NCBI GenBank assembly: GCA_030447245.1
Contig: JAUJPG010000015.1
Location: forward strand, 69,725 to 108,413
Origin: Chloroflexota bacterium
Lineage (GTDB): Bacteria > Chloroflexota > UBA6077 > JACCZL01
Length of the DNA stretch: 38,689 bases
Direction of reading: 5' to 3'
The position numbers were made by a program, and so were the translations under genes. The notes under the pieces are model-generated. The model searched no databases, had not been told where the DNA came from, and was given only the letters and a program-made list of their open reading frames with translations. Below, one piece after another: positions 23,934 through 33,282 of the stretch; positions within the stretch are counted from its first letter, which is position 1; every line of letters starts with the position of its first letter.

Positions 23934-25159
23934 TAGTCTATCACCTGATTGCCGAGCTGGGTGTGGTGGTGCTGCTGTTCTTCGTTGGCCTGGAAACTCG
24001 CCTGGCCGACATCCTCAAAGTCGGTGGGCGGGCCGGAGCGGTCGCGGTCCTCGGCCTGGTCGTGCCGTTCATCCTCGGCTACGGCCTGATGGGGCCGCTG
24101 CTCGGCCATCCGCCGGTCGAGGCCATCTTCGTCGGTGCAGCGATGGTGGCCACCAGCGTCGGGATCACCGCCCGCGTACTGCGGGATCTGGGCGTGATCG
24201 CCAGCACCGAGAGCCGGATCATCCTGGGCGCGGCGGTCATCGACGACATCCTGGCGATGGTCATCCTGACCGTGGTCGCTGGCCTGGCGACGACCGGCTC
24301 GATCAGCGCCGTGGAGATCGCCCTGATCGCCGGGCAGGCGATCCTGTTCACGGCATTTCTCGCCCTGGTGGGCACCGGAGCGATGCGCCGCTACGGTCTC
24401 GGACTGGATCGGCTCAAGATGGACAACGCGCCCCTGGCGGTCAGCCTGTTAGCGATGCTCGGCCTGGCGGCACTGTCGGCCGGGATCGGCCTGGCCGCGA
24501 TCATCGGGGCCTTCCTGGCCGGCATGGTCTTTGCCGAGGCCCGCGAGCACTTCGACCTCGAGCACCAGGCCCTGCCGATCTACCAGTTCCTGGTCCCGTT
24601 CTTCTTCGTCCTGACCGGCGCCCAGGTCGACTGGCGGCTGTTCCTGGACGGCGGGATCATGGGCATCGCCCTGGCGGTCACGGCCCTGGCGCTCGTCGGC
24701 AAGGTGGTCGGCTGCGGGCTGGGCGTGCTCGGCATGGGCGGTCGCAGCGCGGCGATCGTCGGCGTCGGCATGGCCCCACGGGGCGAAGTGGGCTTGATCG
24801 TGGCGAGTCTCGGCCTCTCGCTCGGCGCGATCCCGCCCCAGATCTTCAGCGTGGTGGTGATCATGAGCATCCTCACCACGCTCGTGGTCCCGCCGGTCCT
24901 GCGCATCCTGTACGCCGGCCACCCCGAGACTGCCATCTCCACCGAGGACGCCGAAAGCCAGGCCGGGCGCTTGCCCGAGCTGTAGCGCAGTGGATACTGG
25001 TCACCGCGCCCGAAGGTCCGTCGTCCACCAGGGGGGCTCGTCCGGCTCGCGCATCGGGCGACCGTCGGTGAGGTGATGATCGATCGCATGGTGCGGCGGC
25101 AGCGGGCGGCTCGGCGCTGGGCGGTGCACCCTGCCCGCGCTCTGAGCCGGCACCGGTCG

Positions 25160-25425
25160 GATGCGTGCGGCGCTGCAGAGCCCGCCTGGCCTGGCGCGCT
25201 GCCAGGATGGTAAGCCAGCCGGCCACGCTGGGCTCGTCGCGCACGGTGCCGAGCTGCTCGCAGGCCGCCAGCCAGGTCTGGTGGAACAGGTCGGCCGCCT
25301 CAGCGCCGTCGAAGCCGCAGCGCCGGATCATGGTGTAGACCAGACCGGCATGGCTCCGCACGAGTGGCTCCCAGGCTGCCTGGTCGCCGCTGAGGCACGC
25401 CGTGATCGGTACATGATCTGGCGAG
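25160..25425 (-). pseudogene. Fragment of an ECF sigma factor (region 2 only)
   Basis: VPITACLSGDQAAWEPLVRSHAGLVYTMIRRCGFDGAEAADLFHQTWLAACEQLGT...PSVAGWLTILAARQARRALQRR is region 2 of an ECF sigma factor. The start is not clear (the upstream frame changes), and the conserved region 4 is missing: after ALQRR the frame is Pro/Ala-rich without a helix-turn-helix. It is convergent with the antiporter. Probably a decayed gene. Confidence 0.65.
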
Positions 25426-25918
25426 CCGCTTCGACGGGGCTCACCCCGTCGAGGGGCTGGCGCGCACTCCGGGCGACCAGTGCCGCGAGGCCCCCGCTCG
25501 GGAGCGTCCGTGTCCGAGCCTGGCCTGACGATCGCGTCACCTCCGCGCGCCGACACGGCGTCGGACGTTAAATGCCAGGAGACTGTCACGCGACAGTCTC
25601 CACCGAGCCTGGTTGATAACGGCGCCACGCCCGCCGGGGCCGGAGTCCCTCCCACGACTATACTCCCCTCGGGCTACGTCGCACTCACGCAGATGGGGCG
25701 GTCTCACCCCGGGCGGCGGGCCACCCGAGCTAGCGTGGGACCGCGCCCGTCCGCCTCTCGCTCGAGCCCCTAGCCGCCGGTGCCTCCGCCCCACCGACCG
25801 CGACGGCCGTGGAGCTGGCCGGCGCGCCCCGGCAGCTCGCATGGTTCGTGCTCACCCCACTCGTCATCCTCGCCCCGGCAAGCGGTGCTCCGACGCGGGC
25901 CGACACCCAAGCGATCGG
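25426..25918. other. No recognisable gene
   Basis: Open frames exist on both strands because of high GC, but none has a family motif or a good ribosome site. A short inverted repeat, GACTGTCGCG/CGCGACAGTC-like, is present near 25580. Confidence 0.4.
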
Positions 25919-26045
25919 GGTCGACCAGGGGACCGAACTTCCGGGCCCAGCGCAGGATCGTCCGGGTCGCCAGGTCGACGTACCGGTCGGCGAGCAGGCC
26001 GCGCACGCCGACGGCCGAGTGGCGGAAGCAGACGTACCAGCGTAC
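25919..26045 (-). pseudogene. Fragment of an IS6-type transposase
   Basis: VRWYVCFRHSAVGVRGLLADRYVDLATRTILRWARKFGPLV resembles the start of IS6-family transposases (helix-turn-helix around the RGV.V...I.RW..KFGP motif). Only about 40 codons remain; the DDE domain and terminal repeats are absent. Confidence 0.5.
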
Positions 26046-26258
26046 CCGGGACGATGACGTCGCGCGGCCGGCGGTGCCCGGCCGAGGGTGTCGAGGTTCG
26101 CTCGTGAAAGGTCGGTCGGCTTGGAGCCAGCGGAGGCGCTCTCGGGCTGACATCCTGTCGCCGGTCAGATCCCAGCACGGTCCAACTCGACGCGGCCTGC
26201 CCGGTGCGATGGCCGACCCATGCCGGGCATCGCTACACTTCAGGTGCAGCTGAGCAGG

Positions 26259-26888
26259 ATGTACTCGAGCACGCTCGTTCTCATTCGGCATGCCCATGTG
26301 GTCACCAACGAGGGCGGCCCCAGCGACCGGATGTGCGGGTGGTTTGACCCACCTCTGAGCCCACGTGGACGGGAGCAGGCGGCGGGGCTGCGCACGCGCC
26401 TAGCGGCCGAACCCCCGGCGGCCGCCCTGTACGCCAGTCCGCTCCGGCGGGCGAAGCAGACGGCGCGGGCCGTGGCCGGCGTCCTGGGCTTGCGGCCACA
26501 TCTGCTCAAGTCGCTGCGGGAGATCCACTGCGGGTCACTCGACGGGCTGCCACTCGCCGAGATCCAGTCGCGCCACCCCGAGCTGTGGCAGGCCAACCTG
26601 GCGCAGGCAGATGAGATGTTCTGCTGGCCCGGCGGCGAGAGCTACCACGCCTTTCGCTCGCGCGTTCTGCGCGCCGTGCGGCGCATCGCGGCGGCCCATC
26701 CGGGACAGCGCATCGTGATCGTCACCCACGCGGGCGTGATCAGTCAGGTGGTGGGCGCGCTGACCGGCACCAGCGCGGCGTGCTGGGAGGCGTTCCGCGC
26801 CGGTAACGCCAGCCTGACGGAGGTGCGATGGCAGGGCGACAGCGGCGCCCTGCTCCGCTTCGACGATCGGGGCCACCTCGGCAGCTAG
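26259..26888 (+). CDS. Histidine phosphatase family protein
   Basis: 209 residues from ATG 26259; the ribosome site is weak. The catalytic motif LIRHAHVVTNEGG contains the phospho-accepting His; SPLRRAKQTARAVA, the acid (LREIHCGSLDGL) and VTHAGVISQVVGAL complete the active site of the phosphoglycerate mutase-like family. Members act on small phosphorylated metabolites, for example as alpha-ribazole phosphatase or sugar phosphatases; GLDIV/REIHCG-type resemblance to CobC is possible but not decisive. No neighbour suggests a pathway. Length is normal and the frame is intact. Confidence 0.88.
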   Translation: MYSSTLVLIRHAHVVTNEGGPSDRMCGWFDPPLSPRGREQAAGLRTRLAAEPPAAALYASPLRRAKQTARAVAGVLGLRPHLLKSLREIHCGSLDGLPLAEIQSRHPELWQANLAQADEMFCWPGGESYHAFRSRVLRAVRRIAAAHPGQRIVIVTHAGVISQVVGALTGTSAACWEAFRAGNASLTEVRWQGDSGALLRFDDRGHLGS

Positions 26889-27229
26889 ATGCTCGCCGCC
26901 TTTCGTTGCCCGGTCGGGCAGGCCCGTGTCAGCGTCAGGGCTGCGGAATCCGCCGGCCCTCGACTGCGAGACGAACGTGAAGTCCAGGCGCTGCGGACCC
27001 TCGTCTGCGTCGACCGGCGTGAACGCATCTTGGCCCTCCCGCTGGCCAGGATGGCAGCTAGGGCACAGCGATCGTGTCCGCATCGCGCAGGTGTCGTCGT
27101 GCTCGGCCATCCCGAACGACCCGTTCCAGCGTGCCTGAGATCCTTCTGTCGGGTTGCATCGAAGCAGAACCACGCGCGCGGCTGGAGCGCAGTGGTGAGG
27201 GTGCGGAACACCCGGGCGGTACGAAGCAG
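26889..27229. other. No recognisable gene
   Basis: Reading frames on both strands are long but lack family motifs and ribosome sites. I see no repeat or RNA structure. Confidence 0.4.
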
Positions 27230-28282
27230 TTAGTGGCGCCAACAGTGGTCTGCACGCCTGATGATCCGCAGGCAGTCCCGCACAAGGTGCGCGGCGTCTG
27301 CACGTGTCCAGGGGGTGGGGTTGCCCCAGCCGATCGCGACGGCCAGGTGGTAGCGTAGAGCGCCCGCCAGGACATTACAGGCGGCTGCCAGCCAGTAGGC
27401 GTCGCGCAGCTGCCGATCCAGGTGGGTTGGCAGTCCGCGTGCAGTCAGGTAGCGCCGCAGCAGCGTGTCGTGCCGCCGCCGCGCCTCGGGCTCCCAATAG
27501 GCCAGCGACTGCAACCAGGAGCTCACGTCTTCCAACGGCGAACCGAGCCGAGCGCGGCCCCAATCGAGCAGGACGGCCCGTGGGCAAGCCTTTCGGGGCC
27601 GGATCAGCGCGTTGCCGGGGTGCGCGTCGCCGTGGAGGACGACGGACCCGAGTGGATCAGCAGCGAGGAGTTCGCGCCGCATGACGGGTAGGGCGACTAC
27701 CGTGCGCCGAAGGGCCGGCAGCACCCGGCCGAGCCCGGCGAGTGGCTCGTCGCCGACCGACGTTTCGAACGCGCTGAGGGTCATCTCGGCTGATTCCAGC
27801 AGCTCCGCCTCGTAGTCCCAGTCCGCGAGAGTGGCCTTGAAGGGCGCGACGGGTAAGGACGCGTGCAATTATGCCAGCTGCTCGAGCACGAGTCCGGCAA
27901 GGGCCAACTCGACTCAGGGCCAGCGCTGCCGCGGATTGACATGCTCGAGGTACAGGTACCTGGCGGTCGGACTGAGGTCGTCTGTTCCGAGGACGCGAGG
28001 CGCCGACGCATCGCCCCCCACCATCAGGAGCGAGTCGTAAATTGCCGACTCTCGCCGGGCTGCCCCATCCAGGCGTTTGACGACGAAGGTGAACCTGCGA
28101 GGATGGTCACGTCGACCCTCGAAGCGGGCCTGGACGCGGGCCACGGCAGCTGCCTGCAATCCGCCGTGCAGCGGGCGCACGTCGAGCGAGAAACCATCTG
28201 TTGCCCCGGAGCGCCGCGCCACGAAGGCGGCCAGGCGATCCTGGTCAAGTCCGTGGCGCGTGGCTGCGCAGCGGTTGATCAC
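27230..28282 (-). pseudogene. Aminoglycoside-phosphotransferase-like kinase with two in-frame stops
   Basis: From GTG 28282 (GGAG at 7 nt): VINRCAATRHGLDQDRLAAF, RRFTFVVKRLDGAARRESAIYDSLL (Lys and Glu of the kinase N-lobe) and ARYLYLEHV. Then come VLHGDAHPGNALIRP (catalytic Asp and Asn) and AVLLDWGRARLGSPLEDVSSWL (metal-binding Asp). All are in one frame but interrupted by TGA (27916-27914) after RQRWP and by TAA about 45 nt later. The TGA is not at a conserved Cys, and the hairpin that follows has the loop CCTT without a leading G, so it is no Sec candidate. Substrate unknown. Confidence 0.82.
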
Positions 28283-28316
28283 CGCGTCACTCCAGGGGAA
28301 CAGCCACCCGAGCGGT

Positions 28317-28439
28317 CTAGTGTCGGATGCTGGCAACGCGCTGCTCCGTCGTCCGACGCCGGGCCGCCCGACTCCCGACGACCGGAGCAACGCGTCGGAG
28401 CGCCGCGATCACTGCCAGCACCAACAAGACGTGAATCGG
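28317..28439 (-). pseudogene. Fragment of a small lmo0937-type membrane protein
   Basis: PIHVLLVLAVIAALRRVAPVVG resembles the second membrane segment of the 56-residue protein at 32390-32560 (LIHFLLVLAVVVALGNLL). No start codon is found in frame; a TGA lies directly upstream of the first residue. A GGAGGGAGG and GTG 30 nt before suggest a frameshifted start. Confidence 0.45.
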
Positions 28440-28734
28440 TCAAACTCACGTGCCTCCCTCCGCGGAGCCCGCCCGCGAGCATGGCGCCGCCCGGCACGCT
28501 GGCGCTCGCGGCGCTGCCGCGCGACGGGACCACGTCCTCTCGATTCAGCCAACCGAGAGCCAGTCCGGGACGCTCCGCACACTCCCAAAGCGGCACGATC
28601 ACCGTCGGCCAGATTCCGCGCTGCGCCGCGTGGACGAGTCGGCTGACCCGCCTCGCCTGGTCGGAGGGGGCGAGCTGTCGGCCCGCCGCCCCCGGTTCGA
28701 GGGGATCGCCGACCGCGCGGCGATGTGCCGCGTC
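28440..28734. other. No further gene seen between remnant and membrane protein gene
   Basis: Only the frameshifted start of the lmo0937-like remnant lies here. I see no other motif or repeat. Confidence 0.35.
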
Positions 28735-29431
28735 CTACCCGCTGACCAGACCCGTTCGCTGGTCAACCTCCAGCACGCGGCGGGTGCCCAGCGCGCCGCC
28801 CAGCGCGCTCGCTCCTAGGGCCAGGAGCGAGCCGACCAGAGCCCCCAGGCGCCGTTACGAGCAGCCTCCGCGGCCCGCATGGCATCGACCCGGCTGCACG
28901 TTCGGCGCTGCCTGCTGCGCCTGGTTCGCCGCGGTCTGCAGCGCGGGTGGGTCGATGTTCAACCCCGCCGCGAAGCTGCCCAGCGTACCCAGGATCCCGC
29001 CCAGGCCCATGCTTGCCAGCACCAGCGTGATGGGCACCCCGAGGAGGAAGACCATCGCCCCATTCAGTGCGCCCCAGCCTCGGTCGAAGACCGCGGCGGT
29101 CCCTGCCGGCCACGTAACCGCCGAGCAAGAAGGACAGCAACCCCGAAACCGCTCCCCAGATGGCCGAGTTCCTGCCGGGGTGTCGGCCCGGCAGATTGCC
29201 TTGCGCGGCCGCCGTTCCCGCGTTCACCGCCGTCAGCCCAATCACCAGGCCGAGCAGGCTCAGCACGAGGAGCGACGTCAGCGCGGTGAGGAGGCCGGCC
29301 CAGATCGGCCCCCACCTTACCCGATCGCGCGTGAGGTTCACGGTCTCGGGGATACGCACATCGTCGCTGTGGTCCCGAGCGCGCTCGCGGCGCACGGTCT
29401 CCGCCCGTGGCGTGGCGGGCTGATCGCTCAC
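28735..29431 (-). pseudogene. Four-helix membrane protein, two frameshifts
   Basis: GTG 29431 begins MSDQPATPRAETVRRERARD. The membrane part reads WGPIWAGLLTALTSLLVLSLLGLVIGL, SAIWGAVSGLLSFLLGGYVAG, (shift) GWGALNGAMVFLLGVPITLVLASMGLGGIL, then (shift) WGALVGSLLALGASALGGALGTR and ends DQRTGLVSG with TAG at 28735. Three frames are needed. No known domain is recognised; the N-terminal polar part and glycine-rich helices suggest a stress-related envelope protein. Its promoter region holds repeat array B. Confidence 0.65.
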
Positions 29432-29621
29432 GGCACCGACTGGTCGCTCGCCGTTCGGGCACCGCTCCTCGGTTCAGTCATTATCTCTCTCCTTATTCCG
29501 CGGGTACGCTGGCGCCGGTCGCGCCCGGCATCGAGTTCGCGGCTCGGGCGGATTGGACGGTGCGATCCCTCCCGATGCGGCATCCTCGGTGTTAGCGTAC
29601 CGACGGTGGAACGGCGCGCTC

Positions 29622-29665
29622 GCTAAGCTCCGATGAAATCCAAGTTAAGGTCGCGTAAACCGGCG
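29622..29665 (+). promoter_or_regulatory. Array A of 11-bp direct repeats
   Basis: Four tandem 11-mers: GCTAAGCTCCG, ATGAAATCCAA, GTTAAGGTCGC and GTAAACCGGCG. The period of one helical turn is typical for binding of several OmpR/PhoB-type response regulators side by side. It is one of four arrays in the cluster. Confidence 0.6.
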
Positions 29666-29805
29666 CCATGCACGCGCTCTCCCGACAAACGGTCGCGTGG
29701 GACCGGCGCCGAGGAGCACTCGTGTCGTCAATCATGGGCCCGCCTGACGCCCGCCGCCGAATCGCTCCCGAATTGCCCGCGGCGGCCGTGGCCGCCAGCG
29801 CCCTG

Positions 29806-29838
29806 GCGGGCTTTACGCAACTTTGACCCAGCCGTCAC
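29806..29838 (-). promoter_or_regulatory. Array B of 11-bp direct repeats
   Basis: On the minus strand GTGACGGCTGG, GTCAAAGTTGC and GTAAAGCCCGC follow each other. The last two differ from those of array C at only a few positions. It lies upstream of the membrane protein gene at 29431 and points towards it. Confidence 0.6.
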
Positions 29839-30135
29839 GGACGCGTGAGGAGGCCCCTGCCCGCTCCTCGGTACGCTCATCACAGGAGGCATCGCCGTCC
29901 CCGCGCTGCGGCGGCGGACGCCGACCAGCTTGCCGAGCGCGGGCCCGGCCGGTGCGGCCACTCGGTGCGGACGCCGGTGGTGATCATCCGAGCCTGAGGA
30001 CGTCGGCGCGCAGGAGCGGCGGTGGTGGCCCTCGGGGCTCGACCCGACTGCTGCCAGTTCGGGGACGTCGATGGGCAATCGGGCGCGCCAAAGCTGCTCG
30101 ACGGGGGCAGCTCTCGGAGAGAGGAGGAACCTGTG

Positions 30136-30339
30136 ATGGCAGCCCCGCTGCGCTGCGACCATTGTGACGCGATCCTCGCCAGCAGCCACATCGAGCGTGA
30201 TTGCAAGCGCTTCTGCTGCTCCGATTGCGCCAAGGCGTTCGATCGCGGCGAGCTAAAGGCGATTAGCCCGCACGCTCACCCGAACCAGGATCTGGCCGCC
30301 TCGCCTAGCCACAGACATGTCGTGCCGACTGGCAGCTGA
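30136..30339 (+). CDS. Small TRASH-like zinc-ribbon protein
   Basis: 67 residues: MAAPLRCDHCDAILASSHIERDCKRFCCSDCAKAFDRGEL, with C-x2-C, a single Cys and CC-x2-C, the pattern of small metal-binding zinc ribbons resembling the TRASH domain. The C-terminal part is His-rich (SPHAHPNQDLAASPSHRHV). ATG 30136 is preceded by GGAGG at good distance. It could be a metal or redox sensor; the partner is unknown. First plus-strand gene after arrays A and B. Confidence 0.75.
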   Translation: MAAPLRCDHCDAILASSHIERDCKRFCCSDCAKAFDRGELKAISPHAHPNQDLAASPSHRHVVPTGS

Positions 30340-30472
30340 CCCGAGATGGCTGACCGCGCAAGCCTCCGGGGCCTGGTCGAGGACGACGCCTCTGGCGAGG
30401 TCATCAGGACCGGACCAGCGGGGTCGTGTGCTCCCGGCGTCGCTCCGGGAGCCGACTGGAGTGGAGGGAGTC

Positions 30473-31045
30473 ATGCTTCAAGCGAGTGATCTGCGCGGCC
30501 GCGCGGTAATCGACATGGACAGCGCGGAGGACCTCGGCAAGATCGAGGAGGTGTTTCTGGACCCCGAGGCGCGATCGATCGCCGGCTTCCGGGCATCGAG
30601 CGGTCAACGACTGGAGGTCGCCGCGCGGGAGACGATCCCACAGACGGCCGTCCACGCCGTCGGTCCCACCGCCGTTACCGTCCGGCGCACAGGCGGAGGC
30701 GAGCGCACACAGCCCGATCTCGAGGCGCTGCCGTCGCTATCCAACGTGGTTGGGCGGAAGGTGGTGAGCCACGGCGGCGAGCTGCTCGGCTGGGTGCACG
30801 ACGTGCTGCTCGAGACGGACGGCAAGCGCATTGTTGGCTATGCGCTCAGGGCCGCGAGTCAGTCCGGCGGGCCGCTCGGGGCGTGGCTCGGCCTCGGCGA
30901 GACACACTACGAGTACGTGCGCGCTGACGCCGACCTGCGGATCGGCGACGAAGTGATCATCGCGCCGGACGACGCGCTAGCCCGCGCGGAGGGCGGCGAG
31001 CCTTCGTCACGCCCGAGGTCCGGCCGGAGCGCCGAAGGTCGGTAG
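30473..31045 (+). CDS. PRC-barrel domain protein
   Basis: 190 residues from ATG 30473 (GGAGGGAG upstream). Two PRC-barrel repeats are visible: DLRGRAVIDMDSAEDLGKIEEVFLDPEARSIAGFRA in the first 45 residues and NVVGRKVVSHGGELLGWVHDVLLETDGKRIVGYAL from about residue 90. PRC barrels bind protein or RNA partners; stand-alone ones are frequent in stress-tolerant Chloroflexota and Actinobacteria. The C-terminus is polar. The protein is cytosolic. It sits among other PRC, Usp and membrane stress genes. Confidence 0.85.
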   Translation: MLQASDLRGRAVIDMDSAEDLGKIEEVFLDPEARSIAGFRASSGQRLEVAARETIPQTAVHAVGPTAVTVRRTGGGERTQPDLEALPSLSNVVGRKVVSHGGELLGWVHDVLLETDGKRIVGYALRAASQSGGPLGAWLGLGETHYEYVRADADLRIGDEVIIAPDDALARAEGGEPSSRPRSGRSAEGR

Positions 31046-31151
31046 CCCGGGTGCCGGCGATCCTCGGCCTCGTCGGCCGTCCCGGCCGATCCCCGGGTTG
31101 GACGAGCACCCATCGCCAGAGTACCCCTCCGCGAACTCCGTCCCTGCGCCC

Positions 31152-31796
31152 TCACGCCCGCGGGCGGGCGGCGCGCTCGACTTCCTGCTTGGTCACTCGG
31201 AGGTGTAGGACGCCCTCTTCGATCCGAGCGACCCGGTCGCTGGTGATCTCGACTGTCTCGCCGCCACCGAACAGGGTGCGGAGGGCACCGCCGACGCGGA
31301 GCACGAAGCCGCGTAGGCGGCCACTCTCCGGATCGAAGCGCACGTCCTCGACCACTCCGAGGTCGTCGCCGTCACGGTCGAGGACCACCGCGCCTTTGGG
31401 GATGCTGACCTGGCTGGGACGCTCGCCTTCAGCCGCCGTCCCGGCCGGCGATTCGACGGCGTCGCCGTAGCCGACCGGCCAGAGATAGCCACCCACCGGA
31501 ACGCCGAAGCCGGCGGGCATGACCCAGCTTTGGGGCGGGGGCGTGTAGTTGGCGGGAATGTAGTCCGGCAGGCGCTCGAGCTCCTCCTGACTGAGGTCTA
31601 GGCGGAGGGCGTTGCCCTCGTCGGTCGCGCGATCGAGCTCCGCGCGCGGGACCACGATGTCTCGGCCGAGGACCGCGCCGGTACTGACGACGACGTCGGT
31701 CACCGTATTGGCTTCCGGGGACACGATTGCCCGCCGCAGCCTCCCGAGCACTCGGCCGTCCCGACTCTGCACCTCGGCATCCAGATCGACTCGCAT
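31152..31796 (-). CDS. PRC-barrel/DUF2171-type protein
   Basis: 214 residues from ATG 31796: MRVDLDAEVQSRDGRVLGRLRRAIVSPEANTVTDVVVSTGAVLGRDIVVPRAEL (first PRC repeat), a Pro-rich middle (PANYTPPPQSWVMPAGFGVPVGGYLWPVGYG) and a second repeat (IPKGAVVLDRDGDDLGVVEDVRFDPESGRLRGFVLR). It ends with a basic tail. This two-barrel plan with a Pro/Gly hinge is common in the family. GGAGG is upstream. In its 5' leader an 8-bp inverted repeat (GGACTGGG/CCCAGTCC, 31829-31850) could influence translation. Confidence 0.82.
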   Translation of the reverse strand: MRVDLDAEVQSRDGRVLGRLRRAIVSPEANTVTDVVVSTGAVLGRDIVVPRAELDRATDEGNALRLDLSQEELERLPDYIPANYTPPPQSWVMPAGFGVPVGGYLWPVGYGDAVESPAGTAAEGERPSQVSIPKGAVVLDRDGDDLGVVEDVRFDPESGRLRGFVLRVGGALRTLFGGGETVEITSDRVARIEEGVLHLRVTKQEVERAARPRA

Positions 31797-31940
31797 GCTG
31801 CCTCCTTCTGGGCTCTGCACCAATCACAGGACTGGGCTCTCCCCCAGTCCGTTGGGGTCGCGTGTCCGAGTGCCGGCCGAGCACGCCCCGCTCGCCCGCT
31901 TCCAGCTCGCCAGGCCGTCGCAGCCGGGTAGCTCCCGGGC

Positions 31941-32234
31941 CTACACCGCCGTACCTTGACTACTGCCAGGATCTGTGTCGTTCGGAGGGCAAGCGCAACC
32001 CCAGAGCGCGCGCCACATACCATCGACATGGCTCCGTCCTAGAGCCCACACGGGCAGCGCAACGAGGGCAGCATGGAGCGCGTCAGACGACCGCAGCCCA
32101 AGGACCAGATGCCAGACGCTCAAGCCGAACAGGAAGTAGCAGAGGGGGGCCCAGGCGGACCGCGCAAGCGCGATCACCACCACAACGATCGGCAGGGTGG
32201 CGATTAGCCCGATCACCCCGAACCTGGCAGTCAT
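31941..32234 (-). CDS. Small two-helix membrane protein
   Basis: 97 residues from ATG 32234: FGVIGLIATLPIVVVVIALARSAWAPLCYFLFGLSVWHLVLGLRSSDAL gives two to three hydrophobic segments, followed by HAALVALPVWALG and a polar tail. No known family is recognised; ribosome site weak. The strong hydrophobic pattern argues that it is a real gene, although the start may be further upstream (ALRIIALTAVASS). Confidence 0.45.
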   Translation of the reverse strand: MTARFGVIGLIATLPIVVVVIALARSAWAPLCYFLFGLSVWHLVLGLRSSDALHAALVALPVWALGRSHVDGMWRALWGCACPPNDTDPGSSQGTAV

Positions 32235-32389
32235 CGAGCTCGCGACCGCGGTCAGTGCGATGATCCTGAGCGCCTCGCCCCGCGAGTACGCTGCGTGAGT
32301 TGCGTGGCGTGCGGAAGCTTGGCGATCCAGCAATGGTCCGGCTCCATTCAACGGCGGGCATGGCGCCGAGAACTCCAGTCCGCTGCTCA

Positions 32390-32560
32390 CTAGGTGCTGC
32401 TCCGTCCTCCAACGCCCCACCGCCCGACACCCCGCAGCAGGTTCCCGAGTGCCACGACCACCGCCAACACCAGCAGGAAGTGGATCAGGTCGCCCAGGTT
32501 GGCGATGAAGAACCCTACCGCCCAGACCGCGGCGAGCACGATCACGATGAGCCACAGCAT
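32390..32560 (-). CDS. lmo0937-type small membrane protein
   Basis: 56 residues: MLWLIVIVLAAVWAVGFFIANLGDLIHFLLVLAVVVALGNLLRG, two membrane helices and a short tail. The pattern of a Trp-rich first helix, a loop and IHFLLVLAVV matches lmo0937-family small proteins, induced by stress in Gram-positive bacteria. GGAGGTGA precedes ATG 32560 perfectly. A shorter decayed copy is at 28317-28439. Confidence 0.8.
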   Translation of the reverse strand: MLWLIVIVLAAVWAVGFFIANLGDLIHFLLVLAVVVALGNLLRGVGRWGVGGRSST

Positions 32561-32715
32561 ACCGTCACCTCCAGTCTTCGAATGGTGGCTGTACGTGCCT
32601 TCGGAGAAGCGCCGAGGACGACGGGGCTGAGGGCGCAGCCCCGCCGCCGTCCCGACACGGCGGATCCTGAGCAAGAGCGGGACACTGAACAGCGGCGTGG
32701 CCGTCCTGCCCTGGG

Positions 32716-33282
32716 TTAGTCCTCCTTGGTCCGCCGGCCTTGCGTGTCGAACTTGTCCCCCTGGTTCCGGGCCTCATCGTCGTCGGGACCGTTGTCGACC
32801 CGTGCGTTGATCGAGTCGTCGCGCGAGTTGTAGCCCTCTTCGATCCCCCAGTCGGTGTTGTTGACCTGGCTGCCCTTGCTCAGCTCCCAGTACTGGATGC
32901 CCAGGAAGCTGCCCTCGGGTTGCTCGAGCAGCTCGATCTGGATCGCCTCTCGATCCGCGAGGTCAACGAACGAGCCGAAGTCCGAGTCTTTCAGCCAGGA
33001 GAGGTCAATCCAGATGATCTGGTGCTCACCAGTGATGTCGTTCGTGCGGAACGCGGCATACCGCGTGTCGGCACCTCGGCCGTCATCTGTCGACATCCGC
33101 ACCTCGGTGCCGAACTGGCCGTTCACGGCGTTCATGGCCTCTTGGAGGCTCGCAGCTGGCACGATCCGCAGCACCGTGCCGTTGGCCGTGAAGGACTGAT
33201 GTTCCTCCCGGGCGGAGACCGCGCCCGTGGTGCTCATCGTCAGGCCTACACTGAGGACGGCTGCAAGCAGCTTCCGTTGCAT
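32716..33282 (-). CDS. Secreted protein of unknown function
   Basis: 188 residues from ATG 33282 with AAGGAG at good distance. A signal peptide (MQRKLLAAVLSVGLTMSTTGAVSA) ends in an AxA site. The mature part begins REEHQSFTANGTVLRIV, then has SLQEAMNAVNGQFGTEV, GEHQIIWIDLSWLKDSDFGSFVDLADREAIQIELLEQPEG and a very acidic C-terminus (NTDWGIEEGYNSRDDSINARVDNGPDDDEARNQ). I recognise no domain. It is exported and, by its acidic content, maybe a cation-binding or polymer-associated protein. Confidence 0.72.
   Translation of the reverse strand: MQRKLLAAVLSVGLTMSTTGAVSAREEHQSFTANGTVLRIVPAASLQEAMNAVNGQFGTEVRMSTDDGRGADTRYAAFRTNDITGEHQIIWIDLSWLKDSDFGSFVDLADREAIQIELLEQPEGSFLGIQYWELSKGSQVNNTDWGIEEGYNSRDDSINARVDNGPDDDEARNQGDKFDTQGRRTKED

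Larger units (their letters stand above)
22516..24985 (+). pseudogene. CPA2-type Na+/H+ (or K+/H+) antiporter split by an IS
   Basis: The 5' part (22516-22740) reads MNEITALLVDLFVIFLAAKLAAELFERIGQPPVIGELLAGVLIGP to EAINLV; the 3' part (23936-24985) continues VYHLIAELGVVVLLFFVGLETRLADI... through about ten membrane segments to a short polar end. Removing the IS and one copy of the TA duplication restores a perfect reading frame, so the break is recent. QPPVIGELLAG and VGLETRL are family motifs, as are ARVLRDLG and GAAVIDDILAMVILT (the acidic ion-binding region). Alternative: a truncated protein from the 3' part only, not expected to work. Confidence 0.93.
29432..30135. other. 704-bp intergenic region with arrays A and B
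   Basis: No gene is seen in this stretch apart from the two facing repeat arrays (A on the plus strand, B on the minus). The region probably holds promoters for the membrane protein gene and for the small zinc-ribbon gene at 30136. Confidence 0.5.

Noticed and set aside
27914..27916. In-frame TGA in the phosphotransferase as a third Sec site
   Set aside because: The position is not a conserved Cys, a second stop (TAA) follows, and the hairpin loop (CCTT) has no leading G.
28688..28706. tRNA T-arm-like sequence (GGTTCGA)
   Set aside because: The base after the loop is not C61 and no acceptor or anticodon stem fits.
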